Part shown: positions 1 to 5,040 of the stretch, piece after piece
How positions within the stretch are numbered: position 1 is the first letter of the stretch
How the letters are laid out: each line of letters opens with the position of its first letter
From: Actinomycetota bacterium
Lineage (GTDB): Bacteria > Zhuqueibacterota > Zhuqueibacteria > Residuimicrobiales > Krinioviventaceae
Direction of reading: 5' to 3'
Length of the DNA stretch: 5,040 bases
Assembly: GCA_011682565.1 (NCBI GenBank)
Contig: JAACEJ010000326.1
Coordinates: forward strand, 1-5,040
Notes under the pieces: model-generated
The model's database searches: none
What the model saw: only the letters and a program-made list of their open reading frames with translations
Told to the model about the DNA's origin: nothing
Position numbers and translations under genes: made by a program

Positions 1-1280
1 TTTCTTGCAAAGATGTTCCCGGCGGTGTGCGGTAATCTAAAATAAATGTGCCTTCATCCATTTCGGGCAAAAATCCGCTGGGAAGCCCTTTGTATAGAAA
101 ATAGCTCAAAATAAAAAGCATGGCTGCCAGCCCAAAAACCACATATTTTCGTCTGAAAAGAAAAGTCAAGACGAATTCATAGTAATGGTGTAAAAGCGCA
201 AACAATCTGCCGGGTTTTTCCTGTTTCTCGGCATCTTTTCTCGAAATATAACGATGAGAAAGTATAGGAATAAAAAACATAGATAACAACATGGAAACCA
301 ACAGACTGACGGCCATGGTTAAAGATAAAGATTTAAAAAATGCGCCCGTTACTCCGGACAGGAAAGCCAGAGGTGCAAATACCACAATTGTGCTAAAGGA
401 TGAACCCAGAATAGGATGTAAAATTTCCTTTAAAGAAGCATGCACAGCTTCGTTTGGTGTTTGCCGGCGTAAAGCCAAATGCCGAATAATATTTTCGACA
501 ACGACGATGGCATCATCAATTACAAGTCCGATCGCTGCGGCAATACCGCCCAACGTCATGATGTTAAAACTCATGTTCAAAGCATTCATCAAAAGAATTG
601 TTATGGCGATAGATAACGGAACATCCAGGGAAGCGATGAGTGTGATTTTCCAGTTCCTCAAAAAAGCAAAAAGAATAATGACTGCCAGAAATATTCCAAC
701 AATAATGCTGTCACGGACATTCTTCATGCTTTCCACAATCAAATCCGATTGATCGTAAAATTTGGAAAGTGCAATATCGCCGGGAATGCGGTCTTGCATG
801 GAGGCTAAAGTTTTTTTAATCTCGGTGTCTATTTTGACTGTATTGCCGCCGGGCTGCTGATAAACATTTAATAGGGTAAACAGTGGGATTCATCCGCCGA
901 ACACGAAACTGAAAGCCGGCGGGCAATCCGCTTCTGATCTGGTTGACGGCATTATTAACCAGCAATTCCGCCTTGATCATATCCGTATTCCAGTGGAAGT
1001 TGATGGAAAGTTCTGTGGTGCCACGACTGGTTGTTGAGCGGACAGTAAGCACATCCGCTATTGAATTAACAGCTTCTTCCAATTTACGGGTGACCGTTAT
1101 CATCATGCGATCCGCAGGCATATCACCGGCATCGGCAGAAACGACTATGCGAGGAAAGGCGACGTTTGGGAACAGTGCAACCGGCAGTTTAAATGCGCTA
1201 AACAAACCGGCAATGGACAAAATAGCAACCAGAAAAATAATGGATTTGGTATGATTCCGCATGATTTTACCGATATCCAT
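1..1280 (-). pseudogene. RND efflux permease (HAE type), broken by internal deletion and frameshift; 3' end outside window
   Basis: The inner-membrane, proton-driven pump of the tripartite system. The first reading frame starts at ATG 1280, ends in a stop at 816-818, and matches the RND N-terminus up to residue 137: TM1 about 12-31, FPNVAFPRI at 37-45, and RRMNPTVYPI at 128-137. After that it reads an unrelated 17-residue tail. The family match resumes in another frame from about 889 to the window edge (296 codons): LLNVYQQPGGNTV, FYDQSD, TM2-TM3 with LRNWKITLIASL, TM4 with GLVIDDAIVVVEN (the Asp pair at 517-512 is the proton-relay site and indicates the HAE rather than heavy-metal class), TM5-TM6, TM7 and FLPEMDEG, which enters the second porter half. 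Against AcrB numbering about 145 residues (PN2 first half and the docking subdomain) are absent. Neither piece could pump alone. An assembly error is the main alternative. Confidence 0.85.
868..893 (-). other. Deletion junction and frame change inside the RND permease
   Basis: Read in the first frame this stretch gives MNPTVYPI, the expected end of the N-terminal porter subdomain. Read in the second frame the same bases give IPLFTLLN, the expected lead into VYQQPGGN. Both readings fit the family, so the breakpoint cannot be placed exactly and may lie in a short sequence shared by both original sites. The downstream frame is +1 relative to the upstream one. A TGA at 892-890 closes the second frame just upstream of the junction, so the second piece has no start codon at the break. 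Confidence 0.75.
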
Positions 1281-1286
1281 AGAACG

Positions 1287-1291
1287 TCCTC
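1287..1291 (-). promoter_or_regulatory. Ribosome binding site of the RND permease, overlapping the adaptor stop
   Basis: GAGGA on the minus strand lies 6 bases before ATG 1280 and overlaps the adaptor TGA stop (1292-1290). This arrangement supports translational coupling and shows that the initiation signals of the permease remain intact although the gene body is broken. Confidence 0.65.
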
Positions 1292-2318
1292 ATTTTTGAA
1301 TACTAACCTGCATTCCTTCTTTTAATTCATAATTGCCCAGGTAAACTAGCTGATCACCTTTTTGAATACCTTTTATTATTTGAACCGCTTTGTCATTTTG
1401 GAAGCCTGTTTCTACGTGGACTTTTTTTGCTTTTTGTTTGTCTATAATAAAGACATAAAAACCATTCTTATCTTTCAATATCGCAGACCTGGGAACGACT
1501 AGGGAATTCCTGATGTTTTTCACGATAATTCGTGCTTCGGCAAACATACCCGGCTGAAGAATTCCATCCTGATTACTCAAATCGATCCAGATATGAACTA
1601 ACTGCGTGGCAGGATCAATTTCTTTATTTATTCTGACCACTTTACCGGCAAAGTTGCGTTGATCAGGTAAATTCGGGATGGTTATATCAGCAGTTTGCTC
1701 CGCCTTGATTTTGCCGATGTCTTCTATTTCGATACCGATGCGTGCTATCAACTTTTTGATATTGACAATTCTCAGAATCTCCTGCGATGGATCGGCAATT
1801 TGTCCCACGGCGCCTTCCACATTACTCACATAACCGTCGATCGGAGAGCGGATGTTGCTGTTTTGTTTGGCATAGTCCAGGGAACGTTGCTGAATTTCAT
1901 AGTCAGCTTTTGCAAGATGGTATTCTGTTTGTGCTTGTTCGTATTTTACTCCTGGAATGACACCATTCTCAAATAATTTTTTTGCTCGCTGCAAATTTAA
2001 TTTAGCCTGCTCCAGACTCACGCGTGCCTTTTCAACCGCCACATCTATAGATTGATCGCGTTGAAGTTTGACGACCAATTGCCCTTTTTGAACACCTTCT
2101 CCCGGTTTTACCGGGATTGCTTCTATCCGCATGGGATAAACCGGAGAAATTCTTACATCATTTTGTGGATATGGTTGGATGGCCCCATGACCTTCAACGA
2201 CTTCCGAAATTACCTGAACCCTGGCCGGAACCACCTTTACCGGCGCAATGACCTGGGAATAACTCAGACTGCATATACCGATTAACGAAAAAAACAAAAT
2301 ATTTCTCACTCGAGCCAT
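1290..2318 (-). CDS. RND efflux periplasmic adaptor (membrane fusion protein)
   Basis: The periplasmic adaptor that links the inner-membrane RND permease to the TolC-type channel. It has 342 residues, normal for the HlyD/AcrA-like class. Residues 1-21 look like a signal peptide, probably cut after SYS; C16 is preceded by isoleucine, so there is no good lipobox and membrane anchoring by lipid is unlikely. Domain order: first half of the biotinyl-lipoyl domain about 55-90 (VKPGEGVQKGQLV at 70-82), helical hairpin about 92-152 (AKLNLQRAKKLFENGVI), second lipoyl half with the hallmark IRSPIDGYVSN at 156-166, beta-barrel about 188-268 (IDPATQLVHIWIDLSN, LQPGMFAEARI) and a membrane-proximal domain from about 270 (VVPRSAILKDKNGFYVFI). 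The start is supported by AAGGAGGA 6 bases upstream. The gene overlaps the TolC-type stop and is followed after 9 bases by the permease. All four domains look intact, in contrast with the permease. Confidence 0.93.
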   Translation of the reverse strand: MARVRNILFFSLIGICSLSYSQVIAPVKVVPARVQVISEVVEGHGAIQPYPQNDVRISPVYPMRIEAIPVKPGEGVQKGQLVVKLQRDQSIDVAVEKARVSLEQAKLNLQRAKKLFENGVIPGVKYEQAQTEYHLAKADYEIQQRSLDYAKQNSNIRSPIDGYVSNVEGAVGQIADPSQEILRIVNIKKLIARIGIEIEDIGKIKAEQTADITIPNLPDQRNFAGKVVRINKEIDPATQLVHIWIDLSNQDGILQPGMFAEARIIVKNIRNSLVVPRSAILKDKNGFYVFIIDKQKAKKVHVETGFQNDKAVQIIKGIQKGDQLVYLGNYELKEGMQVSIQK

Positions 2319-3610
2319 GAAAAATCCTCCTTCAGCTTCCCCATACTGCGATACAACCTGGCTTTGGCCACGTAAAAGGCATAAAGAGCTTGATAATATT
2401 TGACCTGTGTTTCGGTAAGCAACTTTTGCGTATTGATGACATCCAGGTTGGTTACGGTGCCCTCCTGATAACCGATTTTTGCCATCCTGACCGCTTCAGT
2501 CGCATCTTGTTCACTTTCCTGCATGGCCTGCATCTGCTGCAATTGAATCTTGCATTCCCGATATGAATTAATAACTTGCTGCTTAATCTGCTTTAGCAAA
2601 CGACGGTATAGAGCTTCGGTCTGTTGATAGCGAATGCCTGCAATTTGCTGATCCAGGTGGATGCTTCCCCAATGCCACAGGGGCATGCGTAAAGTAAGAT
2701 AAACCTGCCATCCCTTGTTTACGGATCGAATGGGCTCCGCTGTATCCCAGCCATAATAAACGCCGGCATTTGCCGATGGTAAATGCCGCAGGCGGATGAA
2801 GCGTTTCCGATAAGCAAATCGTTTTTTCTCCAATTCGGCTGCTTTGAGTTCAGGCCGATTTTTCAGAGCTATTTTCAAATAAGCAGGCAACGAGTCCAAA
2901 TGAGTTGTTTTAATCGATATATCTGCCAGAGCAAGAGAGTCTTCAATCGCAAATCCTGTTAATTCTTTGATGTGATTCAGCGCTGCCAGATAATCTTTTT
3001 GCGCTTTCAAGAGCATATTTTTCTGCAAGAGATATTCAACTCTGGATTTTTTAACATCCAGTTCCGGGACAACGCCATTCTCATACAGGAATTTACTCTG
3101 GTCGTATAGAATTTTAAAAGCATCTAAATTCTTTTTGTAAACGGTGATATCATCTCTATTCTGCAAAGCAGTAAAATATGCCTCGACCACTTGCAGCAAA
3201 ACATCCTGCATTGCCTGAGAATAAAGCAGCTCTTGCTTTTGCTGTTCGATGTGATTATTTAAAATATTCATAACATTGTCTGCATTAAAAATAGGTTGCT
3301 GCAAAGACAACCAGGCGTTCCTTTCAAACAGAGCATTTGCCGCAACAAAATCAGGCGTTCCATTTCGCGCAGACGATTTGATAACACCAGCTTCCACATC
3401 AGCCCGGGGAAACATTTGTGAAACTGACTGCCACCACCGATATTTTGCAATTCGTTTTTCGTTGCGTTGCACCTGAATATCGGCATTCTTTTTCAATGCA
3501 ATCTCCATGAGCTCCTGCAAGTCCAGGTGTTTTTGCTGCGACACAGCAGCATCGGGATAATGGAAAAAATATATGAACAATATTAGAAAATAAATTTTCC
3601 CGAACCTCAT
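2306..3610 (-). CDS. TolC-type outer-membrane efflux protein
   Basis: The outer-membrane channel of a tripartite efflux pump, predicted to form a trimeric beta-barrel with a long periplasmic helical tunnel that receives substrate from the adaptor and RND permease. From the ATG at 3610 it is 434 residues, close to the family norm. Residues 1-24 are a signal peptide (basic MRFGK, hydrophobic core, likely cut after AVS). Two repeats typical of outer membrane efflux proteins are visible: YENGVVPELDVKKSR at 176-190 and YQEGTVTNLDVINTQ at 381-395, each followed by a long helix ending near an LTG or RSMGK segment. NRPEL at 251-255 marks the start of the second half. The frame is open upstream to a GTG at 3745, but those 45 extra codons run through a palindrome and would bury the signal peptide, so ATG 3610 with GGAGAG before it is preferred. 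Its end overlaps the adaptor start by 13 bases, implying coupled translation. Substrate unknown. Confidence 0.92.
   Translation of the reverse strand: MRFGKIYFLILFIYFFHYPDAAVSQQKHLDLQELMEIALKKNADIQVQRNEKRIAKYRWWQSVSQMFPRADVEAGVIKSSARNGTPDFVAANALFERNAWLSLQQPIFNADNVMNILNNHIEQQKQELLYSQAMQDVLLQVVEAYFTALQNRDDITVYKKNLDAFKILYDQSKFLYENGVVPELDVKKSRVEYLLQKNMLLKAQKDYLAALNHIKELTGFAIEDSLALADISIKTTHLDSLPAYLKIALKNRPELKAAELEKKRFAYRKRFIRLRHLPSANAGVYYGWDTAEPIRSVNKGWQVYLTLRMPLWHWGSIHLDQQIAGIRYQQTEALYRRLLKQIKQQVINSYRECKIQLQQMQAMQESEQDATEAVRMAKIGYQEGTVTNLDVINTQKLLTETQVKYYQALYAFYVAKARLYRSMGKLKEDFSWLE
2325..2332 (-). promoter_or_regulatory. Strong ribosome binding site of the adaptor gene, inside the TolC-type gene
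   Basis: AAGGAGGA on the minus strand, a near-perfect match to the anti-Shine-Dalgarno sequence, lies 6 bases before the adaptor ATG at 2318. It sits inside the last codons of the TolC-type gene, so ribosomes finishing that gene would restart here. Such a strong site speaks for an organism that relies on Shine-Dalgarno initiation. Confidence 0.8.
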
Positions 3611-3614
3611 TCTT

Positions 3615-3620
3615 CTCTCC
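3615..3620 (-). promoter_or_regulatory. Ribosome binding site deciding the TolC-type gene start
   Basis: GGAGAG on the minus strand stands 4 bases before the ATG at 3610. The spacing is slightly short, but together with the signal peptide that begins at this ATG it favours this start over the in-frame GTG at 3745. Confidence 0.6.
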
Positions 3621-3673
3621 GGCTTCTGTAATCCGAAAGTAAATATAGTAACTCTCAAGAAACTTAAATTTCC

Positions 3674-3706
3674 AGACCTCAAAGGTTTCCGAGACCTTTG
3701 AGGTCT
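3674..3706 (+). repeat. Perfect 13-bp inverted repeat (hairpin) between lipoprotein and TolC-type genes
   Basis: Arms AGACCTCAAAGGT (3674-3686) and ACCTTTGAGGTCT (3694-3706) are exact reverse complements around a 7-base loop. In the mRNA the hairpin would sit 63 bases before the TolC-type start and 35 bases after the lipoprotein stop. It is not followed by a U-run on the minus strand (the next bases read GGAAATTTAAG), so it is not a standard intrinsic terminator. It may be a dispersed palindromic repeat of the REP type, an mRNA-stabilising stem, or a partial attenuator adjusting lipoprotein versus pump expression. From memory, palindromes with AGACCTCAAAGGT-like arms are common between genes in Bacteroidota and relatives; this was not searched. 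Confidence 0.85.
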
Positions 3707-3741
3707 CTCCCAATAAACCTGTGACCCAAACAATATTTTTT

Positions 3742-4860
3742 TCACAAGATGTGAAAGCCATGCTTTGTCAGTAGCAGATTCCCATCTTTGATGAGACCTA
3801 TGCCCGGAGCGTAGATTTTATATTCCTGTGCATCCGCTTCCATGGGTGTGGTTTCTTCGGTCTTGAGACAATTTTTGAAATTCCCTGCAGGCGTCTGCAA
3901 AACTGCCTCTGTATCCACGATCTCTGCTCTGTCCATGGCAATACCCGGAGCCACTTCCTGGTAATAGCGTGCACCCAACAGGACGCTCCCGGGCATCATC
4001 AACCCGGCATGATTTTTTTCATCAGCCTTCCAGCCGCCTTCGTGCCCCACCACCTTGCCGTTTTTATAAATATCCACGTCTTCGCCAAAATAAAAAACAT
4101 CTTGTGTCTTTTTGTCAATGGCGAAAAAGTTCCTGGAAACTTCAATCAATTGACCGTTTGCCATTTCTCTTTCTTCCACAACTCTGGTCTTTACATCCCC
4201 GATTTTCTGCGTTTCATCCAAAACAGAAATAACCAGTTTGACCTTATCTTTCCCCTCTGTTCCTTCCAGGATCAACTGATAGCCCGGCTGTAAAATGAAG
4301 AACCTGTTTTTACCGGTCGAAGAAAATTGGCACTGTTTCAGGTCGAACGATTTTGTCCAAGTTTCAGCTTTCTCTACGCCTTCTCCATGTTCATCGCGTT
4401 CTTTTTCCTCTTTTTCCTTTTCTTCGCTTTTGATTTCCTTTTTAACGACTTTGCCGTTCTCACCCATCACCACTTCCATGTCGGTTTCATCCTTTCCCAG
4501 TTTCACTTCGAAAACCGTTGGCTTGCCGACTTTTTCGGTTTTTTCAGCGACTGTTAGTTTATAATCGCCAAATTGAGTCCTCAATGTGGCGAGCACCTGT
4601 GCGGGTAATTCGTCTTTGGAAAGGGTGGACTCGGTTTCCAACCATTTTCCGTCGACATCAAAATTAGCGGTCATCTCTTTGCCGTTCATTTCGAATTCCG
4701 CTTCAAATTCTGTGTCGGATTCTTTTCCCCATTCTACGTCTTTGGCGGCCGGAAACCTGGTCTGAAAAGCGGTTTTCACTTTTTCGGGCACTTTGGTTTG
4801 TGCACAGGCAACCAAACTAGTAAAGATAACAGCGGAAACGAATGCAATTACGGTTCTCAT
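3742..4860 (-). CDS. PepSY-like lipoprotein with uncharacterised C-terminal domain
   Basis: A 372-residue exported protein. The N-terminus has a basic start, a hydrophobic stretch (about 4-18) and a lipobox L16-V17-A18-C19, so it is probably a lipoprotein; ordinary cleavage after A20 is the alternative. Residues about 24-140 resemble the PepSY-like (putative beta-lactamase-inhibitor-like) fold: FPAAKDVEW at 36-44, FDVDGKWLETE at 67-77, LPAQV at 85-89, then a second repeat-like half with FEVKL (117-121) and GENGKVVKKE. A lysine/glutamate-rich linker follows (about 139-166). Residues about 170-372 form a separate beta-rich domain with FYFGEDVDIYKNGK (256-269), CLKTEETTP (331-339) and YAPGIGLI (350-357). 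From memory this resembles a widespread secreted family of unknown function. The ATG is supported by AAGGAG 6 bases upstream. It is the first gene of the block, 131 bases before the TolC-type gene. A role in efflux or envelope sensing is only suggested by position; PepSY-like proteins have no single known activity. Confidence 0.85.
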   Translation of the reverse strand: MRTVIAFVSAVIFTSLVACAQTKVPEKVKTAFQTRFPAAKDVEWGKESDTEFEAEFEMNGKEMTANFDVDGKWLETESTLSKDELPAQVLATLRTQFGDYKLTVAEKTEKVGKPTVFEVKLGKDETDMEVVMGENGKVVKKEIKSEEKEKEEKERDEHGEGVEKAETWTKSFDLKQCQFSSTGKNRFFILQPGYQLILEGTEGKDKVKLVISVLDETQKIGDVKTRVVEEREMANGQLIEVSRNFFAIDKKTQDVFYFGEDVDIYKNGKVVGHEGGWKADEKNHAGLMMPGSVLLGARYYQEVAPGIAMDRAEIVDTEAVLQTPAGNFKNCLKTEETTPMEADAQEYKIYAPGIGLIKDGNLLLTKHGFHIL

Positions 4861-4866
4861 GATAAT

Positions 4867-4872
4867 CTCCTT
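4867..4872 (-). promoter_or_regulatory. Ribosome binding site of the PepSY-like lipoprotein gene
   Basis: On the minus strand AAGGAG lies 6 bases before the ATG at 4860, which fixes this start. It comes at the end of a run of ten A residues (plus-strand T run 4871-4880) that continues directly into the site. A homopolymer of this length just before a ribosome binding site is prone to slippage and leaves the site unstructured. Confidence 0.75.
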
Positions 4873-4914
4873 TTTTTTTTGCGTAATTTTTTGTAATTAA
4901 AATGATCAATTTAC

Positions 4915-4940
4915 AAACCGCAGAGAACGCTCCGCGGTTT
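4915..4940. repeat. 11-bp stem-loop upstream of the lipoprotein gene
   Basis: Arms AAACCGCAGAG (4915-4925) and CTCCGCGGTTT (4930-4940) enclose a 4-base loop. As plus-strand RNA there is one A-C mismatch; as minus-strand RNA that position becomes a G-U pair, so all 11 positions pair. On the minus strand it ends 54 bases before the lipoprotein ATG and is followed by GTAAATTG, with no U-run. On the plus strand it runs into only four T residues. It could be a leader hairpin, the terminator of an upstream gene beyond the window, or repeat debris. Confidence 0.5.
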
Positions 4941-4965
4941 TAGGGGTTGAAATGTAACAAATGTT

Positions 4966-5040
4966 TGTCATTGCGAGGAGTGAGGAACGAACGACGAAGC
5001 AATCTCATAACTGCCTGTTAAGCATGAGATTGCTTCGCTC
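4966..5040. repeat. Partial dispersed palindromic repeat (TCATTGCGAGGAG type), cut by the window edge
   Basis: The element begins TGTCATTGCGAGGAG (4966-4980). It contains perfect 14-bp arms, CGAAGCAATCTCAT (4995-5008) and ATGAGATTGCTTCG (5024-5037), around a 15-base spacer. The right side reads on as CTC at the edge, as expected if a reverse complement of the outer GCGAGGAG follows outside. From memory, repeats with GTCATTGCGAGGAG...GAAGCAATCTC are scattered between genes in many unrelated bacteria and have no protein content. The stretch 4861-4965 otherwise holds the A-run, ribosome binding site and stem-loop listed separately, and no gene. Confidence 0.7.

Noticed and set aside
291..752. 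A 153-codon plus-strand open frame opposite the permease
   Set aside because: It is antisense to the clearly homologous RND TM2-TM6 region, has no family resemblance and no convincing ribosome binding site.
866..893. Programmed ribosomal frameshift to rescue the permease
   Set aside because: No slippery heptamer with a downstream structure was seen, and a frameshift would still leave about 145 residues missing.
3625..3660. Possible promoter (TATATT and TACTTTCG on the minus strand) before the TolC-type gene
   Set aside because: No -35 or -33 box at proper spacing for either the sigma-70 or the Bacteroidota consensus; in AT-rich sequence such hexamers are expected by chance.
3399..3761. A minus-strand frame across the TolC-type N-terminus
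   Set aside because: It is an out-of-frame shadow of the TolC-type gene, with no signal peptide and no domain.
4295..4564. Plus-strand open frames rich in Phe and Ser opposite the lipoprotein gene
   Set aside because: They are the antisense of the Lys/Glu-rich linker and neighbouring acidic segments, which read as Phe/Ser-rich on the other strand.
4881..4914. Possible promoter with TTGATC upstream of the lipoprotein gene
   Set aside because: The matching -10 position reads TTACGC and the Bacteroidota TAnnTTTG motif is absent, so the match is too weak to annotate.
4956..4968. Small palindrome ACAAA-TG-TTTGT as an operator
   Set aside because: Only 5-bp arms in AT-rich sequence and no regulator gene nearby.

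Overview
The window holds one co-directional gene block, entirely on the minus strand, so it reads from right to left. It begins with a secreted PepSY-like lipoprotein (4860-3742). Three genes of a tripartite RND efflux system follow: a TolC-type outer-membrane factor (3610-2306), a periplasmic adaptor or membrane fusion protein (2318-1290), and an inner-membrane RND permease (1280 to beyond position 1). The adaptor overlaps the end of the outer-membrane factor gene by 13 bases. The permease starts 9 bases after the adaptor stop. The efflux genes are therefore very probably one transcript. The lipoprotein gene could share it or have its own promoter.

The most notable feature is that the permease is broken. 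Its first 137 codons match the RND N-terminus (TM1 and the PN1 porter subdomain, ending in an RRMNPTVYPI motif). The next stretch that matches the family (LLNVYQQPGGN onward) is in a different reading frame and corresponds to sequence about 145 residues further along an AcrB-type protein. The segment between them, PN2 first half plus the docking subdomain, is missing. The rest (TM2 to TM7, with an intact IDDA motif) is open to the window edge. This is either a real deletion pseudogene or an assembly collapse.

The intergenic spaces hold palindromes. A perfect 13-bp inverted repeat lies between the lipoprotein and TolC-type genes. An 11-bp stem lies upstream of the lipoprotein. At the right edge is part of a larger palindromic element beginning TGTCATTGCGAGGAG, with perfect 14-bp arms, which resembles dispersed intergenic repeats seen in many bacteria.

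Organism: a Gram-negative (diderm) bacterium, because an outer-membrane efflux system and a lipoprotein are present. By eye the base composition is moderately AT-rich. The PepSY-like lipoprotein and the style of the efflux proteins suggest Bacteroidota or a relative in the FCB group. The strong Shine-Dalgarno sequences (AAGGAGGA, AAGGAG, GAGGA) are less typical of classical Bacteroidota, so a neighbouring phylum is possible. This placement is inference. No RNA gene, CRISPR array, transposase or clearly new system was seen.
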